Shown here piece after piece: positions 11,233-23,012 of a DNA stretch of 64,000 bases. Source of the stretch: Zantedeschia hybrid cultivar (Eukaryota; Streptophyta; Magnoliopsida; Alismatales; Araceae); the NCBI GenBank assembly GCA_030544215.1, contig JARZZO010000013.1, positions 27,945,229-28,009,228 on the forward strand, in the 5' to 3' direction. The stretch's first letter is position 1. Each line of letters begins with the position of its first letter. Under the pieces are notes generated by a model. The model worked only from the letters and a program-made list of their open reading frames with translations, was not told where the DNA came from and searched no databases. The position numbers were made by a program, and so were the translations under genes.

Positions 11233-12541
11233 TGTGAGTGTTCAAATCGTGTGTGTGATTATCATGAAAAGTTATGTTGTTTAAGTGACAAATAAACTTA
11301 TTAAAAAAAAACTAAGTGGATGTAATCGCCAGAAACTTTTAACTAAAAAGTTCCAAAAGAAAGAGTTTGATCGTCTACCTGTTTTGGACATAGGAGATGT
11401 TCGAGTTTTTTATTCCCCTCCTTTAGCCGGCTGAAGAAAGAGAGCCATTTCTATCTTTGTTCTTGCTTTGGCTGCTTATTGGACTTTGAGGATCATCCAG
11501 CTTTCCTTTTCCTTGTTGATTCTCTCCTCTTGATCTCCTTTTGTACCTTGCAAGACAATGGAAAGAAAGAGAGAGAAAACAATGAAAACTCGAATAGATG
11601 TAATATCTATTTTAGTAGAATTCTGAGCATGCAACTTGAACAATTTAACTCACTTGTATGATGGTCTTTTAAACCCCTTAGAATATGGATGGGAAAAGAA
11701 TGCTAGTGAGTGTGTTGCATGGAGTGATGTGATGAACGAGGTTTGAACTAATATGATGATGAAATTAATATGATGAAAATGAGAGAACTAAATTGAATGG
11801 CCCCTGGAAAGCCTTGGTCTTGGAAGTTCTTGAAAGGACGAAGATCGGATGAAGACTCTTGGAAGCAGTAGCACCTCGATTCTTCAGCGTTTGGACGTCG
11901 TCGCCAAAATTCTTTGCTCCAATTTCACTCAATTATCAATAATTATCACTCTCTATAATTATCACCACTTTTCACAAAATAATCACTATCATCACCCTCT
12001 TTTCAATAACCAAGGGGTTGGGTATTTATAGACTTTACATCCACGGTTATTAAAGGATTAACATGAAGGATTCGAAGTTTATCCAGCTAACAAACATATA
12101 AACACAGATTAATTCATCTTTATCTGTAATTATCTAAAATGCGTCGCCCATAGAAGATGCCTTTTAGACTAATTAAGATAAAGATAAACATCCAGAAAAA
12201 GAGATAGAAACAACTTAAGAAACCTAAAAGGCGTCGTGCCTGGCAGACGTCTTTTAGCTAATTAATCAATTAATTAAAATTTAAATTTAAATATCAAAAT
12301 ATGAATAAACTCTAAATGGCGTCTACACATGTCGACGCCTTTTAGACTTTTCCACATTTGATTAAAATTTGAGTTAAAATTAATTAACTTAAATTATTTC
12401 TGTCTGACCCGATACTATTCAGATAATTTAATCCAGAAAGATTTATAAAAATTAACTAATGATTAAATATCAGACCATTCTGAGGCATTATTATATGATA
12501 TGAAATTTACTCAAAATGATGTCAAAATCAGCGTGTCTACA
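11233..12541 (-). repeat. 5' LTR of the Tat element, unit A
   Basis: Runs TGTAGACACG...CACTCACA on the minus strand (TG...CA ends), 1309 bp. A TATA box, TATAAATA, is at 12023-12030 on the minus strand, giving a U3 of about 0.5 kb. Three dyad cassettes lie in U3 at 12140-12161, 12230-12251 and 12318-12339. The inner edge is fixed by the nearby primer-binding site, the outer edge only by the TG/CA rule. Confidence 0.6.
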
Positions 12542-14147
12542 CTTGGGGGAGGATCAAAGAATCACCTCAAGCCCAAAAACCCACTTGGAAGAGGCGCAGA
12601 CTCAAAACCTGCAACTGGCACTGAGTCTGCGCAGGGAGGCGCAGACTCAACACTGTAGCACCTGCAAACACAGAATCAGGCTGAAACCCGGATTTTGGTG
12701 AAAAAATGGGTTTAAAACTAACCCAAATGATAGAAAATAAGATATAAAAGGTACAAGACCCAAAATATTTGTTTAAAATATATTTTAGATGCATTTCTTT
12801 AGGAAAACATCATGAAAACTTGAATATGAACATAAGAGAAACTTAGGCATACTTTTATCTTTTCCTTGGATCTCTCCTTCTTAGCTCCATGTTAGAGGAT
12901 TTCTACCTAAAGAAGCTCATCCTCAACTAGTGAGGGAACCTCCTTGAGAATTTCTAGGGCCTAAACCCTTAGCCATTAAAGGAAAAAATCCAAACAAAAC
13001 GTATTTGGATCCAACATAAAAACAGAAACTTAAATCTGAATATATATGAAACTTAGGAGATTTCTCTTGATGTTTGGCCTTGGGGGAACATCATCCATGG
13101 AGGGGATGTGCTCCTAAGGGTCATGGAAGGCCAAGCCACCTTGAAAAACCCCAAAACCAAAGGCAAATAAATGGAAAACCAGTTTTAAGGAAATCTGGAC
13201 AACAAAGCACATCTTGAGCCATATCTCCATATTTAGGGGTTTAAATGCTTGAGGAGACCATTTCTATAAACTAGAAAGGCCCCTCTACCATCCCCATATG
13301 AAAAACACATGCCTTATGAAGGGAAAAATGCCATAAAATTCAGATAACCAGCAGATTCACAAAACAGACTCAGAAAATCTGAACATTGCATTTCATTGCT
13401 TTCAATCACCGTGGATGAACATCAAGGGGGAGATAGAAGCTTCCATGAACATCAAAATGAAAGAAAAACATTATAAGAAAGAAAGGAGACAGAAATAAAC
13501 CCCTTTTTCATCCCTACTCTACCTTGGAGAAGGAGATGAGAAGGGAGAATGGCTCTTGAAGCCTACAATCTTACTCTCTTCTTCTCTAGCACTCTTCCTT
13601 TCTTTTTCTCTTCTTCTCTAACTCTTTCTTCTCTTTTGGGGTGCAGGAAATGGAGGGGAAGGAGGAGGGAGACGTGCTCCTCCAAGCTCTCTCACTTTTC
13701 TTCTTCTCTTTTCTATTTTTTAAGATTTTTGTCTCCAACTTTTTCTTGTAGAAAATGGGGGTTCTTTTATAGATAAAGTTGGGTTACTTTTGGGAGGTAG
13801 ATTAGGCATCCATTAGCCTTGGATTAGGGATAAGAAACCCCTCTTGAGAGCCCTCCAATGAGGCCACAACACTTGGAGAATCATGATTGGTTTCTCCTTT
13901 TGCTTTTCACCTACCCTCTTCTAGAAGAATCTTGAGGGGGGGACCACTTGCTTTTCTTCTTATCCTCCTTTGGGCAGATTTGACCATGGGCCAAAGATAG
14001 AAGAATAGGCCATGGGGAGGACCATTTGGGCCCTTTTGAAGGCTGCCACGAAATTGGGCTTCCGCCTTCACTTTTTGGGTCCAAATTAGCCCTATTGGGC
14101 TTCTTTTGCTTGAGATAATGGGCCTAGGCCTGCCCCCTTGGATTTCT
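12542..14147 (-). other. Outer flank, LTR-like (unit A)
   Basis: No protein gene. The minus strand has a TATA box (TATAAAAG at 13764-13771) followed by a pyrimidine-poor leader, and upstream of it TGGGCC-type motifs, so this looks like U3-R-U5 of another minus-strand LTR into which the Tat element inserted. Near its left end is a palindromic GGCGCAGACTC/GAGTCTGCGC cluster (12592-12649). The short frame at 13549-13776 is low complexity and not supported as a gene. Confidence 0.45.
12592..12649. repeat. GGCGCAGACTC / GAGTCTGCGC inverted cluster
   Basis: GGCGCAGACTC, then GAGTCTGCGC inverted after about 19 bases, then GCGCAGACTC again after six bases. A copy is in unit B at about 19445-19502. 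Confidence 0.7.
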
Positions 14148-17074
14148 CCATCACTTTCTGTAAATATTCCATCAGAGCCTCTTGATGGGTCTTTGATCTC
14201 TTTATCAATTCAAGGACAGAGATTCGTGCCGGTGTTCTGTCAAGATGCTTCAGCAGGTCGTATTGAGTGCCTGGTGCACTCTCATCATTATGTGCTTCCT
14301 CCGACGGCTGTGATGGGCCGTCTCTGACTGTTGACTGAGGAAAGACCTTGTTGAAAATCCCCCTACTCCGGAGTGCATGTTCTTCAGTTGTGGAAGGGCC
14401 GGGCGATAGCTTGAGCACCACAGGGTTAGCGGATGGTGTGGGGGGTTGGTATGTGGGCGATGGCGTGGGGTCAGTTGGTGGTGGCACGGTACGGATAAAA
14501 GGTATAGATGGTTGGATGGTGGAGGGATAAGTGGTTAGTGCAGGTGAAGTGGGGAATGGCATGCGAAGTAGAGGTTTAGATGGTTGTATGGGATTTGGGT
14601 AAGTGGTAGTGGGTGATGTGGGAAATGGTACGCGGAGTAGTGGTTTGGATGGTAGGAGGGGTGCGTAATTAGCCTGCGTGGGGTTGTTTAATGGAGGCGT
14701 AGTGGCGTAGGGGATAATGGGTTCGAGGAAAGTGGGCGGTGGTAATGGGTTAGTAGGTGCGGGTGAGTTATATGCGGGTGTTGGTATAGTTGTGATGGTG
14801 ATGGGTTGTGATCTAGGTATGTAGATGGTGCGGCATGGTGGTTGTTCTGCGGTGCTCGGAGTGTGACCTGTTGAATAAATAGAGGAAGAGTCCTCTATCT
14901 TCCACTGTTGCCCTCGATTAGCCTCAGACCGGCTATTTGTCAAAATAGGGGCAACTTGGTTCTGGTTCTGGTGCTCCGGGAGTGGGTTTTGTACTATACC
15001 CATGTTTGGCGGCATTGCTGCCTGCACTGGTGCTCTTGGTTGTTGCTGTTGCTGTTGCTATTGTGGTCTTCTCGCTTTCAAGGCGGATATGTACTTCTTC
15101 ATTTCCTCCCAATCGATGCCGCCCTGCTCGCTGAGATCATGAATATAATTTCGAAATTGGAAGCAGGTGTCTATGGTGTGTCCAGGTTGCCTGTGGAAAT
15201 AACAATACCTGGAAGTATCGGCATTCTGGGGCCAAATTGTTTTTTTCTCTGGGCAAAACCAAAGCGTTGGCTGCCATCAGAGCATTGAAAATATCCGCTA
15301 AGGACTCTGGAAGGACCGGATATTTTGCCCTCTTCGGGCCTGGAGGTTTCCTCTGCTGGTTGTAATCAGCAAGAGGAGGTACATTGTGATATGTCGGCGG
15401 TGCGCGCGGCTGGTACTGCTGTTGTTGCTGGTACTGCTGTTGTGGGGGCTGATACTGTAATTGCCGTTGTGGCTGCTGTTGAAGCTGCTGGTTCGGCTGC
15501 TGAGGCTGTTGGTAGTGGGGCTGCTGATATTGTGGATTCGGCTGTTGCTGTCTGTAACCCTGCTGGCTTGGCTGCTGTGACCACTGGTACTGTGATTGCT
15601 GATTCCTCACGAATTGGGGCGGATTATTGTTCATACTGCTAACTTGCTCATGAGAGAGCGTGCCCTCAGTGATTGGACCTATGCTAGAGGAATTTGGCAC
15701 AGTAGGCTTCCGAGGTGGAGGCCTGCTAGGTCGGTGAGGATCAAAGACGCTAGAGAATGTAGCATCCTTGAAAGCATTCTGACAGTACCGTGCTCTTTCA
15801 TAGAGATCTGCCATGCTGGTCAGGTTGTTCAGGGAGAGGACCAGTTTGAACTGAGACGTAGCATTGGAAATTAACATCTTTACTTGCTCCGACTCAGGCA
15901 GATGATCTTTCACTTTTTCTGCCATGCCCCTCCATCTATCAGCAAAAGTGACGAACTCCTCGTCGGGCTTCATCTTTTCTGCTATTAGGTCAGTAATGGA
16001 CAGGGAGGGGGCAACTCGATCCTGGTATCATTGAATGAACTTTCGTGACACGATACCGTTGTCCTCTACTTCAGCAGGTTCCAAAGAAAAGAACCACTCG
16101 AGGACTGGTCCCTCTAAGGATCTCCTGAACAAAAATGCCAACGACCTCTTGTCGTTTTGCCAGAAAGATGACTCTTACATAAACTCCTTCAAGTGAATGA
16201 AGGGGTTACCAGTACCGTTGTATTTTCGGTACACTGGCATCTCAGAGGGTGGCAGGTGGAACACAGGCAGACTTGGTAAGTTAATCTCTGGTGCAGCTTT
16301 AACTCCCATCATCTTATGAAGGTTGTTGAACTGTTCGTCTATACGCTCCATCTTTGCCAGCAGCGCTTGCGTTGTTGGATCAACTTGGAGAGGAGGGGGA
16401 GGTGGAGGTACTTGATAGGCCTATTGCCTAGAGTACGTAGGGCAAGGAGGACAATAGAGTGGAGGTCCGGCAAAGCTTCCGCCATGCCCGAGGGCATTTT
16501 GGTAAGTAGGCGTCAGCGGTCTGACCGGTTGCCTAGAAGAGGAAAGTTGTGGCCCAGCTGGCCGAGAAGCTGAGACGTGGAGGCCTTCCATGGCCTGATG
16601 AATGAAGGAAGTATGACGAGGAGGTTGTTGAGGGATGATAGGGGGAGCCGCAGGGTTCGGCTCGGCAGACTGCATGGACGTCTTCCTCTTCAAAATAGAC
16701 TGGATTGCCTCGAACTGTCGAGGATCTAGACGGGAGGCAAGAACTCCCAAAGTATTCACTAGATCCGAGGGATCGGAGGATGAGGGATCATTCGGGTTCA
16801 TGTCTCCCTCGAAAATAGGATTAGGAACCGCATGTACATGCGGAGGAAGATCAGGATATTGATCATGAGCACAATGAAGAGGGGTTGGGACATTTCCCTC
16901 ATTTCGAACTAGGCAAGGGTGAGAACTACGGGGGGCATCAGCATCTCCCCCGCTTTCAAAATGGTAATCAGAGTCACGAGGGGCATTAGCATCTCCCTCG
17001 TAGTTGACTATGGCATCTGGAGCCATGCTCAAATCCCTACCTGATCGAAGTAGCATGATGTTAGATTTTTTCAA
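14092..17074 (-). pseudogene. gag region of the Tat element, duplication unit B
   Basis: Second, longer-reading gag copy. It starts at 17074 (MKKSNIMLLRSGRDLSMAPD) and reads 217 residues to 16421, breaks, then resumes with gag core motifs near 16000-16330. An open stretch of 278 residues (15137-15973) carries KPDEEFVTFADRWRGMAEK followed by a long Gln-rich tract. A Pro-rich stretch of 311 residues (14092-15027) crosses the duplication joint, so its last 18 or so residues come from outer flank, not from retrotransposon. With no protease or pol downstream this copy is a dead end. Confidence 0.8.
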
Positions 17075-18061
17075 TGATTTGCAGACAAGTTGTACAGAGA
17101 TTAAGCAAACAAGTGGATGTTTAATATTATTTTAGGATTCCTTATTGGGTTATTTGGATTCAATTAATCACAAATTCACTCAAGGAGTAGGATCCTAGTT
17201 TCAGTTCAATTTCCACCGTTATACTCTATGGCTTTCTCTCACGACGTTATGAAAATCTAACCTGGACTTCGATTGGTACAACCAGCCCGATGAACAAGGA
17301 GGAATACCTTGATTTTGGAGACTTACGGAGGTCTTTAACGCCAACCACTCTAGTCTGATCGAGAGACAAACCCAATCAGAGAGAGGTGAAGACGTTAAGA
17401 AGGGTGTTCCTAAGAGAAGAGGAGGGTGTTAGCCTCAGTGCGTATGACTTGTAGCCTGGATGGCCTCTAATACTTAATACATAATGTGTAGTAGCAAATA
17501 GATCAAAAATCTGAGAACTGAAGAAGAAACAAGAAACTACCTGAATCGTGTCGTTGTTAGTCGACGCTATTCAAACAGAAACTTATTTTTTCACATAAGC
17601 TCAGGCAACAGACAACAGAGAAATTGCCAGAAAGGCGTCTGGGCTGGGCGACGCAGTATGAAACGCTTCGCTGCTCCTGGACGCTTTTCAAGTCACATAT
17701 TCAGTATTTCTAGAGGAATTTCCGGATCGATTCACCTCACACACACAGGATGAATGCGATAAATAATCAGCTCATGCAAATCTTTTTTTTTTATTTCAAA
17801 TTTTAACAGGATGATTTTATTAGATAAACAACTAAAATATCAATCAATCACACTATCTTTTATCACAGAAACAACTTTTTCAACTAATCAAACGGGGAGG
17901 GTAAGATCTTGCCGCAGGGGTGTGCACGTGGTGCACGTAGGAATAACAACTAAACTAAAAACTCACCGATCGGTGAGGGCGTGTCGAGAGACACAGGTGG
18001 TGCACCGTGGGTGCTCGATTGATAAAAGCAAGAACAAAGATTAAAAAGAGAGCGAGACCAA
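17075..18061 (-). other. 5' leader of the Tat element, unit B
   Basis: Non-coding copy of the leader. The three dyad cassettes are present near 17546-17567, 17634-17655 and 17664-17685, two with base changes in an arm. The palindrome row is retained at about 17900-18007. Confidence 0.65.
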
Positions 18062-18079
18062 GTCCCACCGTGATCACCA
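18062..18079 (-). promoter_or_regulatory. Primer-binding site copy, unit B
   Basis: Same site as 11209-11226 with one substitution (TGGTGATC at the start on the minus strand). Confidence 0.5.
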
Positions 18080-18085
18080 AAAAGC

Positions 18086-19394
18086 TGTGAGTGCTCAAAT
18101 CGTGTGTGTGATTATCATGAAAAGTTATGTTGTTTAAGTGACAAATAAACCTATTAAAAAAAAAACTAAGTGGATATAATCGCCAGAAACTTTTAACTAA
18201 AAAGTTCCAAAAGAAAGAGTTTGATCACCTACCTGTTTTGGACGTAGGAGATGTTCGAGTTTTTGATTTCCCTCCTTCAGCCGGCTGAAGAAAGAGAGCC
18301 CTTTCTATCTTTGTTCTTGTTTTGGCTGCTTATTGGACTTTGAGGATCATCCAACTTTCCTTTTGCTTGTTGATTCTCTCCTCTTGATCTCCTTTTGTAC
18401 CTTGCAAGACAATGGAAAGAAAGAGAGAGAAAACAATGAGAACTCGAATAGATGTAGTATCTATTTTAGTAGAATTCTGAGCATGCAACTTGAACAATTA
18501 AACTCACTTGTATGATGGTCTTTTAAATCCCTTAGAATATGGATTGGAAAAGAATGCTAGTGAGTGTGTTGCATGGAGTGATGTGATGAACGAGGTTTGA
18601 ACTAATATGATGATGAAATTAATATGATGAAAATGAGAGAACTAAATTGAATGGCCCCTGGAAAGCCTTGATCTTAGAAGTTCTTGAAAGGACGAAGATC
18701 GGATGAAACTCCTGGAAGCAGTAGCACCTCGATCCTTTAGCGTCTGGACGTCGTCGTCAAAATTCTTTGCTCCAATTTCACTCAATTATCAATAATTATC
18801 ACTCTCTATAATTATCACCACTTTTCACAAAATAATCACTATCATCACCCTCTTTTCAATGACCAAGGGGTTGTATATTTATAGGCTTTACATTCACGGT
18901 TATTAATAGATTAACATGAAGAATTCGAAGTTTATCTAGCTAACAAACAGATAAACATAGATTAATTCATCTTTATCTGTAATTATCTAAAATGCGTCGC
19001 CCATGGAAGACGCCTTTTAGACTAATTAAGATAAGGATAAATATCCAGAAAAAGAGACAGAAACAACTTAGGAAACCTAAAAGGCGTCGTACCTAGCAGA
19101 CATCTTTTAGCTAATTAATCAATTAATTAAAATTTAAATTTAAATATCAAAATATGAATAAACTCTAAATGGCATCTACACATGTCGACGCCTTTTAGAC
19201 TTTTCCACATTTGATTAAAATTTGAGTTAAAATTAATTAACTTAAATTATGTCTGTCTGACCCGATACTATTCAGATAATATAATCTAGAAAGATTAATA
19301 AAAATTAACTAATGATTAAATATCAGACCATTCTGAGGCATTATTATATGATATGAAATTTACTCAAAATGATGTCAAAATCAGCGTGTCTACA
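18086..19394 (-). repeat. LTR copy, unit B
   Basis: Duplicate of the LTR at 11233-12541, same length, TATAAATA at 18876-18883 on the minus strand. It is here because of the segmental duplication, not a second insertion. Confidence 0.6.
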
Positions 19395-21555
19395 CTTGGG
19401 GGAGGATCAAAGAATCACCTCAAGCCCAAAAACCCACTTGGAAGAGGCGCAGACTCAAAACCTGCAACTGGCACTGAGTCTGCGCAGGGAGGCGCAGACT
19501 CAACACTGTAGCACCTGCAAACACAGAATCAGGCTGAAACCCGAATTTTGGTGAAAAAATGGGTTTAAAACTAACCCAAATGATAGAAAATAAGATATAA
19601 AAGGTACAAGACCCAAAATATTTGTTTAAAATATATTTTAGATGCATTTCTTTAGGAAAACATCATGAAAACTTGAATATGAACATAAGAGAAACTTAGG
19701 CATACTTTTATCTTTTCCTTGGATCTCTCCTTCTTGGCTCCATGTTAGAGGGTTTCTACCCAAAGAAGCTCATCCTCAACTAGTGAGGGAACCTCTTTGA
19801 GAACCTCTAGGGCCTAAACCCTTAGCCATTAAAGGAAAAAATCCAAAGAAAACCTATTCGGATCCAACATAAAAACAGAAACTTAAATATGAATATATAT
19901 GAAACTTAGGAGATTTCTCTTGATGTTTGGCCTTGGAGGAACATCATCCATAGAGGAGATGTGCTCCTAAGGGTCATGGAAAGCCAAGCCACGTTGAAAA
20001 ACCTCAAAACCAAAGGCAAATAAATGGAAAACCAGTTTTAAGGAAATCTGGACAGCAAAACACATCTTGGGCTATATCTCCATATTTAGGGGTTTCAAGA
20101 CTTGAGGAGACCATTTCTATAAACTAGAAATGCCCCTCTACCATCCCCATACGAAAAGCACATACCTTATGAAGGGAAAAATGCCATAAAAGCCAGATAA
20201 CCAGCAGATTTACAAAACAGACTTAGAAAATCTGAACATTGTATTTCATTGCTTTCAATCACCATAGATGAACATCAAGGGTGAGATAGAAGCTTCCATG
20301 AACATCAAAATGAAAGAAAAACATTATAAGAAAGAAAGGAGACAGAAATAAACCCCTTCTTCACCCCCACTCTACCTTGGAGAGGGGGATGAGAAGGGAG
20401 AATGGCTCTTGAAGCCTACAATCTTACTCTCTTCTTCTCTAGCACTCTTCTTTTCTTTTTCTCTTCTTTTCTAACTCTTTCTTCTCTCTTGGGATGCAGG
20501 AAATGGAGGGGAAGGAGGAGGGAGACGTGCTCCTCCAAGCTCTCTCACTTTTCTTCTTCTCTTTTCTATTTTTTAAGATTTTTGTCTCCAACTTTTTCTT
20601 GTAGAAAATGGGGGTTCTTTTATAGATAAAGTTGGGTTACTTTTAGGGGGTAGATTAGGAATTCATTAGTATTATATTAGGGATAAGAAACCCCTCTTGA
20701 GAGCCCTCCAATGAGGCAACAACACTTGGAGAATCATGATTGGTTTCTCCTTTTGCTTTTCACCTACCCTCTTCTAAAAGAATCTTGAGGGGGGGACCAC
20801 TTGCTTTACTTCTTATCCTCCTTTGGGCAGATTTGACCATGGGCCAAAGATATAAGAATAGGCTATGGGGAGGACCATTTGGGCCCTTTTGAAGGCTGCC
20901 ACAAAATTGGGCTTTGGCCTTCACTTTTTGGACCCAAATTGGCCCTATTGGGCTTCTTTTGCTTGAGATAATGGGCCTAGGTCTGCCCCCTTGGATTTCT
21001 CCATCATTTGGGCTGAAAATAACTCCTTTTTGACTTCTTTGAGCTTGCAAGAATGGGCATGACAGCTGTCCATTAACTTTTCTGCATTTGGGCCTTCTTT
21101 AAAAAATTGCTTGGACCTCCTTTACTTGAGATAATGGGCCCGATTGCACCATTGGATTCCTTCACCATTTGGGCCTTAGAGTGGCCCCTTTTTAGTTCAT
21201 TTGGCTTGCAAAATTAGACTTAACTGCTGCCCCTTAAATCTTCTTCATTTGGACATTCTTGGACAATCTTTGCACAATTGTTTGGACCTCCTTTGCTTGG
21301 AATAATGAGCCTAGTTGTACCATTGGATTTCTTCATTATTTGGGTTCTAAAGCGGCCCTATTTTTGATTTATTTGGCTTGAAAGATAGGCATGACTGCTG
21401 TCCATTAACCTTCTTCGTTTGGGCTTTCTTTGAAAAATTGTTTGGACCTTTCTTACTTGAATTAATGGGCTCGATTCTTCCTTTCAATTATCTTTGATTT
21501 GGGCCTTCTTTGTTGATCTTTAGGCTCTTGTTCTTGTTCAATTTTTTGGTGACAA
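19395..21555 (-). other. Outer flank, LTR-like (unit B and beyond)
   Basis: Copy of 12542-14147 followed by unique continuation. TATAAAAG on the minus strand at 20617-20624. The part upstream of it (20930-21540) is a diverged tandem repeat rich in TGGGCC. No gene seen. Confidence 0.45.
20930..21540. repeat. Diverged tandem repeat, about 160-170 bp unit
   Basis: Four copies of a unit with CTTGAGATAATGGGCC, CATTTGGGCC and TTGGACCTCCTTT at matching places; phase markers near 20960, 21124, 21295 and 21456. Copies are well diverged. Confidence 0.7.
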
Positions 21556-21970
21556 CAGATACTGAGGTGGAAGAGTTTGAAGCAGGAAACCACTACTAAT
21601 TTAACGACGGAGGCAAAGTACATTGCTATTGTAGAAGCTGTCAAAGAAGTAGTCTGGATGAAAAACTTCATCCCTGACTTTGTATCATACTGAGTATCTC
21701 TGATTCGATCATGTTGCTATGTAACAACAATGGGATGATTGTTCAAGCGAAAGAGCCACGATTTCATTAGAAGTAAAAGTACATTATGAGGCACTTTCAC
21801 CTAATCAGGGAGATTATGACTAGAGGAGATGTCCTAGTGGAACATGTTTCTTTAGCCAATAACATAGAAGACCCACTGACAAAGCCATTGACTTAGATTG
21901 TATTTGAGCATCACCTAGATTCGATGGGAATCAAACATGTAGGTGATTCGCTTTAGTCCAAGTGGGTGAT
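21556..21970 (+). pseudogene. Ty1-copia RNase H, 3' end of a broken element
   Basis: Plus-strand translation shows the copia RNase H end in several frames: SLKQETTTNLTTEAKYIA, VEAVKEVVWMKNFI, then an AKEPRFH-like block and DPLTKPL-like end (near 21870). It has many stops and frameshifts. Everything upstream of RNase H is missing, cut at the tandem repeat. A purine-rich CAAGTGGGTGAT precedes a TG start at 21971, as expected for a polypurine tract before a 3' LTR. Confidence 0.75.
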
Positions 21971-23012
21971 TGTAATACCCTTGTCCTCCGCTTCATAATT
22001 TTCAAACTGGTTCACTGACTTTGACCAACTTTGATCATAAGTGAATCAGCTTAATTTCTATGAATATGATTTATTTTGGATAAAATGACTTTTGTTATGA
22101 TTTTTTTATGAATTATTTTTAGTTAGATGCGTTAATTATGACTTAGTAGATTTTTAGATGTGGTTTATGTCTTTTAGTAGACTTGGCCCAATCGGAGAAT
22201 TAGAACACATATTATATGTATAAATGGGTAGTTTGAGTGACCCAAGTTATTGAGTATGGAATAGGATCCTTAGAGTGATATTAGGCCCTATTAGATGAAT
22301 TTTAGATGGTCCATTAGTGTACATGGGTTAGAAGGCAAGTTTTCTAAAGATTGGTGTATGATTGCAATTTCTCTTTGTTATATATATATATATACACATA
22401 GGGGGAGAGAGATCCAAAACACACTCCTATTCTCCTCCCTAATCTCTCTCCCATCTTCCTACTCACTCTCTCTTGGCTCTTAGAGAGGAAATTTCAATGC
22501 ATGTGGATGGATTTGATCTTGGAGGCTCGCTTGGTGTCCTTGGAGGCTTGAAAATTCTTGAAGATTGGTTCTTGAAGGTTCTAAGGGTGGCATTGAAGCT
22601 CTCACGGAGGAAGAAGCTCTCTTTAAGGTGGAATTCATGAGAAGCCTTTGGATTACCTTTTCTTCTTCTTCCCTTAGATTGGATTGGTTCTAAAAAGACC
22701 CTCTGGGGCGGTGGAGTTCAAGTTCTAAGATAGGGTGATACTCATGTTTGAGTTTTCCCTAGATCGATGATGTGCATATTAGTGTAGATGATAAGAATGG
22801 ACTTATATGTGTAGAATTTGACATCTCTTATGTTATGTTATCATCTATGGTCCTTGCTTTACCAATTGAAGGACTTTAAGCTAAGGTTCGCATGTGATTC
22901 TAGCTTACTATGAAAATACTGTATTACCTAAGTTTCTTAAATTATTGCGAGTGATATGTTAAATATGTTAAGCAATTTGTGCCTATATGTTGAGCAATCT
23001 ACGTCTATATAT
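21971..23012 (+). repeat. Ty1-copia 3' LTR, right end undefined
   Basis: Begins TGTAATACCC directly after the polypurine-like tract. A TATA-rich run is at 22379-22400 followed by a CT-rich leader (22425-22490), typical of U3-R. The other LTR of this element is not in the window, so the right end is set only by the next element. The small frame at 22295-22483 is not supported as a gene. Confidence 0.5.

Larger units (their letters stand above)
1..12541 (-). mobile_element. Decayed Ty3/gypsy element, Tat lineage
   Basis: A minus-strand LTR retrotransposon whose domains run, from right to left, LTR, primer-binding site, leader, gag, protease, G-patch linker, reverse transcriptase, RNase H, a second RNase H, integrase, 3' untranslated region. 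The second RNase H downstream of the usual one and the G-patch between protease and RT are hallmarks of the Tat lineage (Ogre and relatives). All coding parts carry stops or frameshifts, and catalytic residues are lost in protease and integrase, so the copy cannot be autonomous. The 3' LTR lies mostly or wholly beyond the left edge. The right third (gag to LTR) was later tandemly duplicated to 14148-21000. Lineage is inferred from domain order and motifs only. Confidence 0.82.
7286..14147. repeat. Tandem duplication, unit A
   Basis: First copy of a direct tandem duplication of about 6.85 kb. It begins inside the gag-protease junction of the Tat element and ends in sequence beyond its LTR. Landmarks recur downstream at a constant offset of 6853-6862 bases. 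The two copies differ by scattered substitutions and small indels. Confidence 0.9.
14148..21000. repeat. Tandem duplication, unit B
   Basis: Second copy. At the joint the flank reads into gag through CCATCA, a sequence present at all three breakpoints (7286, 14148, 21001). After 21000 the flank continues uniquely. The unit carries gag, leader, primer-binding site, LTR and 1.6 kb of outer flank but no protease, RT or integrase. Confidence 0.9.

Noticed and set aside
11233..19394. LTR pair 11233-12541 and 18086-19394 as one complete LTR element
   Set aside because: The two LTR copies belong to a segmental tandem duplication; the sequence between them contains outer flank joined to gag at 14148, with no target duplication and wrong order of parts.
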